DNA of 64,000 nucleotides from Frisingicoccus sp009929615 (GTDB lineage Bacteria; Bacillota; Clostridia; Lachnospirales; Lachnospiraceae), in the NCBI GenBank assembly GCA_028692275.1, contig JAQUXR010000002.1, positions 89,327-153,326 on the forward strand, in the 5' to 3' direction. Of this stretch, positions 7,558 to 16,070 are shown piece after piece (position 1 is the stretch's first letter; the number at the start of each line of letters is the position of its first letter). Both the position numbers and the translations under genes were made by a program. Under the pieces are notes generated by a model. That model saw only the letters and a list, made by a program, of their open reading frames with translations. It had not been told where the DNA came from and searched no databases.

Positions 7558-8919
7558 CTACCTTTCCTCCAGGTATGTATATTCCTTTTCTTCCATAATG
7601 CTCAAATATGCCGGGCGGATAATCTTGTCTACATTGACAAGTTCCTCAATACGATGGGCACTCCATCCAACAATTCGTGCCATGGCAAAAATCGGTGTAT
7701 ACAATTCTAGCGGAATATCCAGCATACTATATACGAAACCACTGTAAAAATCTACATTAGCACTGACACCTTTATATATTTTGCGTTTATCTGCAATAAC
7801 TTCCGGTGCAAGACGCTCAACTGCTGCATAGATTTTAAAATCCTCATCCCGTCCCTTAGCTTCAGCAAGTTTTTCAACAAATCCTTTGAAAATCTGTGCT
7901 CGAGGGTCTGACAAAGAATACACCGCATGACCCATGCCGTAAATTAATCCTTTTTTATCAAAAGCCTGTTTATCCAAAAGCTTTCCAAGGTAAACCTTAA
8001 TAGCCTCTTCATCATTCAAATCGGCAACTTCTTCCTTCAACTCCCGCATCATCTCTACGACTTTAATATTTACTCCACCGTGTTTTGGCCCCTTCAGTGA
8101 AGAGAGCGCTGCTGCCACAACGGAATACGTATCTGATCCAGCCGATGTTACAACTCGGGTTGTAAAGGTTGAGTTATTACCACCCCCATGTTCCATATGC
8201 AAAACCAGCGCAATATCCAGAACTTTCGCTTCAAGCTCTGTATACTTCTTATCCGGCCGCAGCATCATAAGAATATTCTCAGCTGTGGACAGGTTTTCAT
8301 CCGGACGATGAATATAGAAACTATCGCCACATTCATAATGATTATAGGCATGATATCCATAGACCGATAACATCGGCAAAATACCAATTAACTGCAGACA
8401 CTGACGAAGTACATTCCCGATAGACTGGTCTGTCATATTCTCATCATATGAAGCCAGTGTCAAAACACTCTTTGTCACAGAATTCATAATATCTTTACTC
8501 GGAGCTTTCATAATAACGTCCCTCGTAAAGTTTGTCGGCAATGTCCTGCTGGCACTGAGAATCTTCTTAAAGTCGCAAAGCTCCTTATCCTTTGGCAGCT
8601 TTCCAAATAAAAGCAGATAGGCAATTTCCTCATAGCCGAAACGCTTATCTGTAAAACCTTTCACTAAATCAATAATATTGTATCCCCGATACCATAGTCT
8701 GCCATCACAAGGAACCTTTTTACCATCTATATTCTTAAAAGCTTCTATCTTTGAAATATGTGTTAATCCGGATAAAACACCGTTACCATTCTTGTCCCTA
8801 AGCCCCCGCTTTACACCGTATTCATCAAAGAGTTCCCCCGGAATCAAATCCGTATTCTCGCAAATTTTTCCATATCTATCGGTATATTCCACAAGGCTCA
8901 TTCTTTCATTCTGTTCCAT
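7558..8919 (-). CDS. Citrate synthase
   Basis: Condenses acetyl-CoA and oxaloacetate to citrate, feeding 2-oxoglutarate and glutamate synthesis in an organism probably without a full TCA cycle. The protein has 453 residues with the complete Si-type catalytic set: H280 in GPKHGG, H331 in GMGHAVY and D390 in NVDFYSG. It also has the substrate-binding EHGGGNNSTF (243-252) and R340 in SDPRA. The N-terminal region of about 50 residues is longer than in the E. coli core and is typical of clostridial enzymes. The ATG at 8919 has GGAGGTG upstream. The gene appears monocistronic with its own promoter; no aconitase or isocitrate dehydrogenase is nearby. Confidence 0.94.
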   Translation of the reverse strand: MEQNERMSLVEYTDRYGKICENTDLIPGELFDEYGVKRGLRDKNGNGVLSGLTHISKIEAFKNIDGKKVPCDGRLWYRGYNIIDLVKGFTDKRFGYEEIAYLLLFGKLPKDKELCDFKKILSASRTLPTNFTRDVIMKAPSKDIMNSVTKSVLTLASYDENMTDQSIGNVLRQCLQLIGILPMLSVYGYHAYNHYECGDSFYIHRPDENLSTAENILMMLRPDKKYTELEAKVLDIALVLHMEHGGGNNSTFTTRVVTSAGSDTYSVVAAALSSLKGPKHGGVNIKVVEMMRELKEEVADLNDEEAIKVYLGKLLDKQAFDKKGLIYGMGHAVYSLSDPRAQIFKGFVEKLAEAKGRDEDFKIYAAVERLAPEVIADKRKIYKGVSANVDFYSGFVYSMLDIPLELYTPIFAMARIVGWSAHRIEELVNVDKIIRPAYLSIMEEKEYTYLEER

Positions 8920-8950
8920 CGATAATACACCTCCACCGTATTTTCTTTAA

Positions 8951-8994
8951 ATTTTAGCATTGATTTAAGCAATGTCAACGAATTCACCGAATTC
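8951..8994 (-). promoter_or_regulatory. Citrate synthase promoter with upstream GAATTC dyad
   Basis: On the minus strand: TTGACA (8973-8978), 16-bp spacer, TAAAAT (8951-8956). Immediately upstream of the -35 is a dyad, GAATTC-N3-GAATTC (8980-8994), a candidate operator. The promoter match is good; the operator role is inference. Confidence 0.65.
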
Positions 8995-9076
8995 TTTATA
9001 AAACTTTAATTATTTAACAAATATTGGAAATAGGTCATTAGGGCAGGATTTTCTTGCAAAAATACCGATTCAGTCG

Positions 9077-9574
9077 TTATCTGCTACATCCGTTACATGT
9101 ACTGCAGTCCCCACATCCGCTGGCCTTAACAATATTGTCAGTCACATAATCCACTTCTATATCATAATCCTTTAACGGGAGCCTTATTTCTTTCCCATCA
9201 CTGTCTATAACATAGATATCGTCCTTTGAAAAACGAATGTAAATGGGTATAATAACATTCGCTCCTGTATCTCTTGGATCCGGCCTCCACTGAGCCTCTA
9301 TCCGAAATGCTTTTCCTTCTTTCGGTATACAAATCAGCCCCGTCCCTACTGTTCTGAGTGCCTTTATGCTGCCATCCTCACTTAATTCTAATGTTGGCAG
9401 ATGTTCTTCATCTTTTAAAGGCGTATCGTCATAAGCAATATATAGCCCTGTCTCATGTTTTATAAAAACTGGCTCCATAGGCTCTGCTGTCTTTAAATTC
9501 CCATTTTCATAAAATGTTGCATCCTTAACTTCTATACTTCCATAGGCTGTTTCTATCTGCTGTATATTTTCCAT
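9077..9574 (-). CDS. Hypothetical protein with C-terminal CxxCxxCxxC metal-binding tail
   Basis: A 165-residue soluble protein that I cannot assign to a family. The body is beta-rich and charged (IETAYGSIEVKDATFYENG, then IPIYIRFSKDDIYVIDSDGK). The last 13 residues, CGDCSTCNGCSR, hold four cysteines spaced C-x2-C-x2-C-x2-C, which suggests zinc or an Fe-S cluster. I chose the ATG at 9574 because AAGGTGG lies eight bases upstream. The frame remains open for another 120 codons, but only because the adjoining 65-bp repeat array happens to lack stops there. It is flanked by citrate synthase downstream and the repeat array upstream. Confidence 0.65.
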   Translation of the reverse strand: MENIQQIETAYGSIEVKDATFYENGNLKTAEPMEPVFIKHETGLYIAYDDTPLKDEEHLPTLELSEDGSIKALRTVGTGLICIPKEGKAFRIEAQWRPDPRDTGANVIIPIYIRFSKDDIYVIDSDGKEIRLPLKDYDIEVDYVTDNIVKASGCGDCSTCNGCSR

Positions 9575-9595
9575 AATTATTAACCACCTTTGCTT

Positions 9596-9849
9596 CCTTT
9601 TCCTGTTCGTACACGGCAGAGGCTCGCAAATGCTTCGCATTTCCTCGCTCGCTTCCGTTGCCTTTTCCTGTTCGTACACGGCAAAAGCTCGCAAATGCTT
9701 CGCATTTCCTCGCTCGCTTCCGTTGCCTTTTCCTGTTCGTACACGGCAAAAGCTCGCAAATGCTTCGCATTTCCTCGCTCGCTTCCGTTGCCTTTTCCTG
9801 TTCGTACACGGCAAAGGCTCGCAAATGCTTCGCATTTCCTCGCTCGCTT
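9596..9849. repeat. Tandem array of a 65-bp unit, about 3.9 copies
   Basis: Unit starts fall at 9596, 9661, 9726 and 9791, an exact 65-bp period; the fourth copy stops after about 59 bases. Copies are nearly identical, differing mainly by A/G in GGCAAAAGCTC versus GGCAGAGGCTC or GGCAAAGGCTC. Each unit contains a small hairpin (AAATGC-TTC-GCATTT). The array is markedly richer in GC than the AT-rich flanks and leaves several frames open on both strands. I read these as non-coding because 65 is not a multiple of three. Confidence 0.93.
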
Positions 9850-9932
9850 TGCTCGCCAAATCGCACCAAATCAGTCTGCTCGATCCAGCTCGGCATCTGC
9901 TTTGGTGCGGCTTGGCTCTGCCGTGTACGAAC
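9605..9932. repeat. Inverted-repeat-bounded element enclosing the 65-bp array
   Basis: A 17-bp segment of the first unit (9605-9621) recurs as a perfect reverse complement at 9916-9932, so the array plus an 80-bp unique tail is closed by inverted ends. Inside the tail a second imperfect stem (9855-9870 with 9901-9916, 14 of 16 pairs, including a perfect 9-bp core) forms a hairpin next to the right end. The layout resembles a small non-autonomous (MITE- or REP-like) element whose left arm has been amplified. No transposase, and no target-site duplication that I can identify. Confidence 0.7.
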
Positions 9933-10004
9933 ATTATACCATTAAGTGCATAGCGGTAACAATAGGCTCTTTGTTACATATCTTGGCAAAATACGCCGTC
10001 TGTA

Positions 10005-10034
10005 TTGACACTGGCTCTCATGATAAGATATAAT
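10005..10034 (+). promoter_or_regulatory. Promoter of prfC
   Basis: TTGACA, 18-bp spacer, TATAAT, ending 47 bp before the TTG start codon. Confidence 0.75.
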
Positions 10035-10081
10035 TTAAATTTAGTGATATGAAACAGATATGAATTTTTGGAGGTAGGCCC

Positions 10082-11671
10082 TTGGCTGATTTTAAAGAAG
10101 AAATTAATAAACGAAGAACCTTTGCCATTATTTCCCATCCCGATGCCGGAAAAACAACTTTGACAGAAAAGTTCCTCCTTTACGGTGGTGCTATTAATCT
10201 GGCCGGCTCTGTAAAAGGTAAAAAAACCTCAAAGCATGCGGTCTCCGACTGGATGGAAATCGAAAAACAGAGAGGTATTTCCGTAACCTCATCTGTGCTT
10301 CAGTTTGAGTATGATGGCTATTGCATTAACATATTGGATACACCTGGACATCAGGACTTTTCGGAGGATACCTACCGTACACTGATGGCTGCAGACTCTG
10401 CAGTTATGGTTATTGATGCTTCAAAGGGTGTCGAAGCCCAGACAAAGAAATTATTTAAGGTATGTCTCCTCAGAGATATTCCTATTTTTACATTTATTAA
10501 TAAGATGGACCGGGATGCCACCGATCCTTTTGATTTGATGGATGAAATCGAATCTGTCCTCGGCATTAATACCTGTCCGATGAACTGGCCTATAGGTTCC
10601 GGTAAAGAATTCCGTGGAGTCTATGACCGCCGTGCTAAACATGTCAATACTTTCACCGCTTTTGCAAACGGACAGAAAGAGGTTGAGTCTGAAACTTTAG
10701 CGGTAGACTCTCCTGAACTCCTTGGAATTGTTGGTGATGAACTTTTTCAGACACTTCAGGATGATATTGAATTATTAGATGGTGCCAGTGCAGAATTTGA
10801 TATTGAAAAAGTCAGCCACGGAAAGCAGACACCAGTATTCTTCGGTTCTGCCCTGACCAACTTTGGTATTGAGATTTTCCTGAATTATTTCCTTGAAATG
10901 ACGAGCCACCCGCTGCCTCGTAAATCCGATGCCGGAGAAATCAGCCCATTTGATAAAGATTTTTCTGCCTTTGTTTTTAAAATTCAGGCAAACATGAATA
11001 AAGCTCACAGAGACCGTATTGCTTTTATGCGAATCTGCTCCGGTAAGTTTACTGCCGGTATGGATGTTTACCACATCCAGGGCAAGAAAAAACTCAAATT
11101 ATCCCAACCACAGCAGCTGATGGCACAGGAGCGAAAGATTTTAGACGAAGCCTATGCCGGAGATATTATCGGTGTTTTTGACCCGGGTATTTTCTCTATT
11201 GGAGATACCATCTCCGTTCCCGGAAAAAATTTCGCCTATGAAGGCATTCCAACATTTGCTCCAGAGCATTTTGCGAAAGTCCGTCAGGTTGATACGATGA
11301 AACGTAAACAGTTCATCAAAGGTGTCAGTCAGATTGCCCAGGAAGGTGCCATTCAGATTTTCCAGGAATATAACACCGGTATGGAAGAAATCATCGTCGG
11401 TGTTGTCGGTGTCCTTCAGTTCGATGTCCTCAAATTCCGTTTGGAAAATGAATATGGTGTCGAAATCCGCATGGACATGATGCCTCACGAATATATCCGT
11501 TGGGTTACCAATACAGAAACAGATGTTGCACGTATTAATGGTACATCCGATATGAAACGAATTAAAGACCTTAAGGGTAATCCATTACTCCTCTTCATTC
11601 ATGAATGGGCGGTAAATACCGTACTTGATAAAAATGATGGACTTGAGTTATCCGAATTTGGTCGCTGGTAA
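10082..11671 (+). CDS. prfC: Peptide chain release factor 3
   Basis: GTPase that recycles release factors RF1 and RF2 from the ribosome after termination. 529 residues, the normal family length. Seen: G1 SHPDAGKTTL near residue 19, G3 DTPGHQDF, and G4 NKMDRD. The RF3-typical switch segment SDWMEIEKQRGISVTSS separates it from EF-G. Translation starts at TTG (10082), preceded by GGAGGTAGG; no in-frame ATG fits better. The DUF3842 gene follows 39 bp later with its own ribosome binding site, so the two may share a transcript. Confidence 0.95.
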   Translation: MADFKEEINKRRTFAIISHPDAGKTTLTEKFLLYGGAINLAGSVKGKKTSKHAVSDWMEIEKQRGISVTSSVLQFEYDGYCINILDTPGHQDFSEDTYRTLMAADSAVMVIDASKGVEAQTKKLFKVCLLRDIPIFTFINKMDRDATDPFDLMDEIESVLGINTCPMNWPIGSGKEFRGVYDRRAKHVNTFTAFANGQKEVESETLAVDSPELLGIVGDELFQTLQDDIELLDGASAEFDIEKVSHGKQTPVFFGSALTNFGIEIFLNYFLEMTSHPLPRKSDAGEISPFDKDFSAFVFKIQANMNKAHRDRIAFMRICSGKFTAGMDVYHIQGKKKLKLSQPQQLMAQERKILDEAYAGDIIGVFDPGIFSIGDTISVPGKNFAYEGIPTFAPEHFAKVRQVDTMKRKQFIKGVSQIAQEGAIQIFQEYNTGMEEIIVGVVGVLQFDVLKFRLENEYGVEIRMDMMPHEYIRWVTNTETDVARINGTSDMKRIKDLKGNPLLLFIHEWAVNTVLDKNDGLELSEFGRW

Positions 11672-11710
11672 ATCTCAAATCCTTTACTAACTTCCCAAGG
11701 AGGCCTGCAT

Positions 11711-12151
11711 ATGATAAAAAAAGATATCTTAATTACGGTTGTCGATGGTCAGGGTGGTGGCATTGGCCGCCAATATATTGAAAATTTAACAAAAGTTCTT
11801 CCTAAGGACCTTCCGGTAATCGTTCGGGCCCTTGGAACAAATTCCGCTGCTACTGCCAATATGATTCGCGCCGGTGCTACCGATGGTGCAACCGGTGAGA
11901 ATGCCATTGTTCATAACGCCGGAAAAGCCGATATTATCGTCGGTGTTGTCGCTATTGTCGTTCCGGATTCCATCCTGGGTGAATTATCCCCGAAAATGGC
12001 CCGGGCTGTAGGCCAAAGCGATGCTCTTCGTATTCTTATTCCTTTTGACAGCTGTAATACAAGAATTGCCATGCTTTCTACCGGAACCCTGCAGCAATTC
12101 ATTGACCGCGCTGTCCAGCTGACCATCCAGCGAATCAAAGAGCTTAACTAG
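11711..12151 (+). CDS. DUF3842 family protein
   Basis: A 146-residue protein of the clostridial DUF3842 family, function unknown. The N-terminus forms a dinucleotide-type beta-alpha turn (ILITVVDGQGGGIG). The middle contains the conserved GTNSAATANMIRAGATDGATGENAI, and a later strand reads IIVGVVAIVVPDSILGELSPKM. The glycine-rich turn suggests nucleotide binding, but no catalytic residues are apparent. A clear AAGGAGG precedes the ATG at 11711. It follows prfC and converges on a small membrane-protein gene. Confidence 0.8.
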   Translation: MIKKDILITVVDGQGGGIGRQYIENLTKVLPKDLPVIVRALGTNSAATANMIRAGATDGATGENAIVHNAGKADIIVGVVAIVVPDSILGELSPKMARAVGQSDALRILIPFDSCNTRIAMLSTGTLQQFIDRAVQLTIQRIKELN

Positions 12152-12155
12152 TATC

Positions 12156-12323
12156 TCAGGATTCATCTCCGTCCATAGCCCAGCGTACCAGTGTTAAGGA
12201 TTCCAGGCATACCACGCCAAATAAAAAGAGTCCGCCAATAGCACCCGGTAGAATAACAGCAGTACCTGACCACCCGATGAATCCAATAAAACCAAAAAAT
12301 ACAAGAATAAATAAACCTAACAT
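12156..12323 (-). CDS. 55-residue single-helix-pair membrane protein
   Basis: A short ORF starting at ATG 12323 with AAAAGGAGTG nine bases upstream. The first 40 residues are strongly hydrophobic and glycine-rich (MLGLFILVFFGFIGFIGW, then TAVILPGAIGGLFLFGVVCL), enough for two short membrane segments. They are followed by a charged tail ending RWAMDGDES. The good ribosome binding site and the sharp hydrophobic/charged partition favour a real gene. It converges on DUF3842 with only four bases between stop codons. No function can be assigned. Confidence 0.6.
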   Translation of the reverse strand: MLGLFILVFFGFIGFIGWSGTAVILPGAIGGLFLFGVVCLESLTLVRWAMDGDES

Positions 12324-12369
12324 ATATAATCCACTCCTTTTAACATTTCCTATGTAAAGGAGTATAACA

Positions 12370-12401
12370 AAGGTTCAGTCCCTTATACGGGGCTGAACCT
12401 T
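12370..12401. terminator. Hairpin between the CmpB-like gene and the 55-residue ORF
   Basis: A 13-bp stem with one G-T wobble (12370-12382 with 12389-12401) lies two bases after the stop codon of the leftward membrane gene. Its T-tract is short on either strand, so it may be a modest terminator or an RNA-stabilising hairpin. Confidence 0.6.
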
Positions 12402-12403
12402 TA

Positions 12404-13741
12404 TTATTTCACAATTTTCATATACGGATAAACCTTTTCAATCATTGAATCCGGATACTGCTTATCCAAAAACTCTCCTATAACTTCCTGCCGGACCGGA
12501 TGCCGCTTTCGTTGGACATACCGTCCCAATGCCAGTGCTGAAATAAGCACTGCAAGAATCATTACAAACATTATTATGTAGGTCAGTACCATTCCTGATA
12601 CCGGTGGAATTTTTTCTATCTGCCGGCTGACCGCCGGATAAAGAACCTTTACCCAGAAAATAGCTAAAAAGCCCCATACAAAACAAAAGAGCAAATTAAT
12701 TCTTCCATTCAGATTAAAAGGAATATGGCTGTAATCCCAGAAAATTGTTCCAAATACAAGCTCTGTAAGTGCTGAACAGGTATATTCAAATACCCCGCCA
12801 AAGAAAAAACCTCCCAGAAAGATATAAAAGTTATTACGCTCTTTCAAGGTATACAGCACACCTGTAATTAAGGCTCCTCCCATCCCCCATACAAGACTGA
12901 ATGGAATATAAAGCAGACTGCTGCGGCTCATAATCCGCCCGGTTGTCGTTAGCATATAAACCGTCTCTACAAAGTCACCAACAAAACCACTGACTAAAAA
13001 CATCCATATCAGCTTTTCCAGGCACATCCCGGTTGCAAAAGTCTTTTCACGAACCCATCCAAAACCTCGCTCTTCTGACGGTTCCTGGTTCTTTAACTCA
13101 GGAAAACTTGTGTACATTCGATGCTGAACCATATCAAAAATCTGTTTGCCTGCATTTCTCCGCACATCGCCAACCCGGTTTGCAACTTCTGTTACCGGTC
13201 CGCCTTTAAACTTTATCTTCAAAGATGCCGCCATTGTTACAACAAAGTCCATAATGAATATAATTCCCACACCCCATACCAGTGCTCGAAAAACGCCCCT
13301 TGGTATCAAATGCAAAAAAATGTAAATCGGCGGCTGAAACAGCCACATCGCTATAACTGCCATCACACCCCACATTACAGAATATGTGAAACAAATGTAT
13401 CCATTAAGATTATAAGGCATATCCCTATAGTCCCAAAGTCTCCGTCCTGTGACTTTATACATTAGGGCTCCTGTAATATATTCAATTAAAGTCACAATAC
13501 CTACCGCTCCAATAATCTGCCATACAGGATGCATTCCGAAGTCCGACAGTACATTTAAAACAACATACATACTTATCCCATATACCGGACAGACAGGTCC
13601 ATTTAAAAACCCTCGATTGATAAATCGTCCATATCTGAATGCGGCAAATAGTTCCTCAATAATCCAACCTAAAACAGAGTATATGAAAAAAGTACCGATA
13701 GCTAAATAAATTCTGTATTCCATAAACCCCAGTTTCTCCAC
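12404..13741 (-). CDS. Putative ABC transporter permease, duplicated CmpB (DUF1113) domains
   Basis: An integral membrane protein of 445 residues with about ten hydrophobic segments. It contains two copies of the CmpB-type module. The first (residues 10-180) has IYSVLGWIIEE, RGFLNGPVCPVYG and LWDYRDMPYNLNGYICF. The second (from about 245) has a matching GDFVETVY, then FWDYSHIPFNLNGRINL. Most homologues carry one copy, so this is an internal duplication or fusion. The join (residues 190-235) is soluble and charged. The frame opens with GTG at 13741; an ATG six codons in (13723) is an alternative start. It lies 24 bp after deoB on the same strand and is probably the last gene of the importer-deo transcript. 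Substrate unknown. Confidence 0.78.
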   Translation of the reverse strand: MEKLGFMEYRIYLAIGTFFIYSVLGWIIEELFAAFRYGRFINRGFLNGPVCPVYGISMYVVLNVLSDFGMHPVWQIIGAVGIVTLIEYITGALMYKVTGRRLWDYRDMPYNLNGYICFTYSVMWGVMAVIAMWLFQPPIYIFLHLIPRGVFRALVWGVGIIFIMDFVVTMAASLKIKFKGGPVTEVANRVGDVRRNAGKQIFDMVQHRMYTSFPELKNQEPSEERGFGWVREKTFATGMCLEKLIWMFLVSGFVGDFVETVYMLTTTGRIMSRSSLLYIPFSLVWGMGGALITGVLYTLKERNNFYIFLGGFFFGGVFEYTCSALTELVFGTIFWDYSHIPFNLNGRINLLFCFVWGFLAIFWVKVLYPAVSRQIEKIPPVSGMVLTYIIMFVMILAVLISALALGRYVQRKRHPVRQEVIGEFLDKQYPDSMIEKVYPYMKIVK

Positions 13742-13765
13742 GCTCTCTTTTGTCGTACATTTTTA

Positions 13766-14956
13766 TTATTTCAATAGATTTAAAATCGACTGTCCAATAG
13801 TCCCTTCCGGCATATTTAATCCAAAATTATCAACCAATGTCGCTCCAATGACCGCAAAACTCTCCTGTTCTCCCAATGCACCGGCTGCCTCAAAGGACGG
13901 CGAGTACAAAAGCAGCGGCACTTTTTCCCGGGTATGGTCCGTTCCCCTGTAGGTCGGGTCATTTCCATGGTCTGCCGTAATCATTAATAGATCATCTTTT
14001 CTCAGTTCCTTTATGAATTCCCCAAGTTTAATATCAAACCTTTCCAGTTCTTCCCGATATCCCTCAGGGTTTCTTCGATGTCCCCAAAGCGCATCAAAAT
14101 CAACCAGGTTAACAAAACACAGTCCATGAAAATCCTCTTTAGCCACCTCAATCGTCTGCTCCATACCATGCACGGAGCTCTTTGAACGCTCTACCCGGCT
14201 AATGCCTTCACCATCAAAGATATCCCGTATCTTGCCAATTCCAATAACGTCCAGGCCATTATCCTGCAAAACATTCAATGCCGTCTTTCCAAAAGGTTTC
14301 AGTGCATAGTCATGGCGATTGCTCGTCCGCTTAAATTCCCCTTTTTTACGTCCTGTATAAGGCCGTGCAATAACACGTCCAACCTTCCATTCCTCACGCA
14401 TCGTCAGTTCTCTGGCAATTTCACAACAGCGATATAGTTCCTTTAAATCAAAAGTTTCTTCATTTCCACAAATCTGAAGTACTGAATCTGCTGAAGTGTA
14501 GACAATCATATGGCCTGTGGCAATTTCTTCCTCACCCAGTTCATCTAATATAACCGTACCACTGCAGCTTTTATTTCCAATAATCTTATGACCTGTCTGA
14601 CGTTCAAGTTCCTGAATCAAATCTGGTGGAAAGCCATGCTCTGTGAAGGTTTTAAAAGGTGTTGTCACCTTCAAACCCATCATTTCCCAGTGTCCTGTCA
14701 TTGTATCCTTACTTGCACTGGCTTCCCGCAAAGCTGTATAGTACCCCTTTGGAGATGCTTCCGGTTCCACCTGCTTTAAAGGATGAAGATTGGCCATTCC
14801 AAGTTTTTTTAAATTTGGAATAGCAAATGTCTCCGCTCTTTCTGAAATATGGCCCAAAGTATCTGCTCCGGCATCTCCATAATCAGCAGCGTCCGGCATC
14901 TCTCCAATGCCAAGTGAATCTATAACGACAACAAATATTCGGTGAAAACGTTCCAT
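13766..14956 (-). CDS. deoB: Phosphopentomutase
   Basis: Interconverts (deoxy)ribose 1-phosphate and 5-phosphate, connecting nucleoside phosphorolysis to deoC and the pentose phosphate pathway. 396 residues, the normal length. It is an alkaline-phosphatase-superfamily metalloenzyme: the N-terminal VVVIDSLGIGEMPDA with the metal-binding aspartate, KDTMTGHWE with the phosphorylated threonine, and the C-terminal metal sites VDFDALWGHRR, TADHGNDPT and GTDHTREKVP. Its start codon overlaps the cdd stop codon (TAATG), indicating translational coupling. Part of the deoC-cdd-deoB set. Confidence 0.96.
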   Translation of the reverse strand: MERFHRIFVVVIDSLGIGEMPDAADYGDAGADTLGHISERAETFAIPNLKKLGMANLHPLKQVEPEASPKGYYTALREASASKDTMTGHWEMMGLKVTTPFKTFTEHGFPPDLIQELERQTGHKIIGNKSCSGTVILDELGEEEIATGHMIVYTSADSVLQICGNEETFDLKELYRCCEIARELTMREEWKVGRVIARPYTGRKKGEFKRTSNRHDYALKPFGKTALNVLQDNGLDVIGIGKIRDIFDGEGISRVERSKSSVHGMEQTIEVAKEDFHGLCFVNLVDFDALWGHRRNPEGYREELERFDIKLGEFIKELRKDDLLMITADHGNDPTYRGTDHTREKVPLLLYSPSFEAAGALGEQESFAVIGATLVDNFGLNMPEGTIGQSILNLLK

Positions 14957-15372
14957 TACTTATCAACCCCCAGATTTTTCGGAGAAAATGCCTTTGGAAG
15001 CAGTTCCTCGAGTGTACATACCTGATAGTCTTCCAGATTCTTTGCCATAATAATCTGGAAATCCTGAGGTATACAAAATTCCATCATAACCTGCCGGCAT
15101 ACCCCACAAGGTGCACAATAGTCAAGAATTTCTCCGTATTTACCCCCGACAATGGCAATCGCCTTAAAGTCTTTAACTCCTTCGCTGACCGCTTTAAAAA
15201 ATGCAGTCCTCTCCGCACAATTCGACGGTCCATAAGCCGAGTTTTCAATATTACATCCCGTAAAAATACGTCCATCCGTACTTAAAAGGGCCGCACCCAC
15301 TTTAAATTGAGAATAGGGTGCATAGGAATAGGCCAGTTGGTCCAAAGCACTTTGAATCAGTTCTCCCCACAT
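14956..15372 (-). CDS. cdd: Cytidine deaminase
   Basis: Deaminates cytidine and deoxycytidine to uridine and deoxyuridine for salvage. 138 residues, the small tetrameric zinc type found in Bacillus. The zinc ligands are C52, C86 and C89, with catalytic E54 in CAERTAFF and the second pair in CAPCGVC. The N-terminal SPYSQFKVGAALL-like segment (here YAPYSQFKVGAALL) binds ribose. It starts three bases after deoC and overlaps deoB, so all three are translated together. Confidence 0.95.
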   Translation of the reverse strand: MWGELIQSALDQLAYSYAPYSQFKVGAALLSTDGRIFTGCNIENSAYGPSNCAERTAFFKAVSEGVKDFKAIAIVGGKYGEILDYCAPCGVCRQVMMEFCIPQDFQIIMAKNLEDYQVCTLEELLPKAFSPKNLGVDK

Positions 15373-15375
15373 AAT

Positions 15376-16047
15376 TTATCCTTCCGCTTTGACAATTTTG
15401 ACAATTCGGCTGGTCCCCAGCCTGTCCACTCCGAGTTCGATAAATTTCTCTGCATCTTCCATGGATGAAATACCGCCGGCAGCTTTAATCTTTACCCCCG
15501 GCCCAATATGCTCTGCAAAGAGAGCCACATCCTCAAATGTTGCTCCTCCTGTAGAAAATCCTGTAGATGTCTTTATATAATCGGCTCCTGCATCTGTAAT
15601 AACTCTGCAAAGCTGCTTCTTTTCTTCTTCAGTCAATAAACAGGTTTCAATAATAACCTTTAAAATATGACTTCCACAAAGGGCTTTAATATCCCGGATT
15701 TCTTCTAATACCATATCATATCTTCCGGATTTTACCGCCCCCAAAGAAATCACCATGTCTATTTCATCTGCTCCATTATCCAGAGCATCCTTTGTTTCAT
15801 AATTTTTAACAGCACTGGTCGCATAACCATTAGGGAAACCGATAACTGTACATATCTGCAATTTATCTCCCACATACTCTTTAGCACCTTTCACAAAACA
15901 TGGTGGTATACATACCGATGCTGTCCCATATTTGATTGCATCGTCACAAAGTGCTTTGATTTCGTCCATTGTAGCTGTCTGCGTCAGAAGCGTGTGGTCC
16001 ACTTTAGACAAAATCTCTTCATTTGTTAATTTTCGTTCATGACTCAT
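15376..16047 (-). CDS. deoC: Deoxyribose-phosphate aldolase
   Basis: Class I aldolase splitting 2-deoxyribose 5-phosphate to glyceraldehyde 3-phosphate and acetaldehyde. The ATG at 16047 is favoured over an upstream TTG because AAAGAGG sits eight bases before it; this gives 223 residues. The Schiff-base lysine is K159 in ADYIKTSTGF, with partners D97 (DEIDMV) and K188 (VKIKAAGG). It begins 23 bp after the ABC ATPase of the amino-acid importer with no terminator between, so transport and deoxyribonucleoside catabolism are probably on one messenger. Confidence 0.95.
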   Translation of the reverse strand: MSHERKLTNEEILSKVDHTLLTQTATMDEIKALCDDAIKYGTASVCIPPCFVKGAKEYVGDKLQICTVIGFPNGYATSAVKNYETKDALDNGADEIDMVISLGAVKSGRYDMVLEEIRDIKALCGSHILKVIIETCLLTEEEKKQLCRVITDAGADYIKTSTGFSTGGATFEDVALFAEHIGPGVKIKAAGGISSMEDAEKFIELGVDRLGTSRIVKIVKAEG

Positions 16048-16070
16048 ACCTTCAACCTCTTTCAATCTCT

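Noticed and set aside
9596..9849. Possible CRISPR array
   Set aside because: Repeats are directly adjacent at a 65-bp period with no unique spacers, and no cas genes are present.
9575..9934. 120-codon N-terminal extension of the CxxC-tail protein
   Set aside because: It translates the repeat array; ATG 9574 has its own ribosome binding site at the correct distance.
9590..10033. Several 95-147 codon open frames on both strands across the repeat array
   Set aside because: They arise because the 65-bp unit lacks stops in most frames; they share no ribosome binding sites and encode the same repeated peptide in shifted frames.
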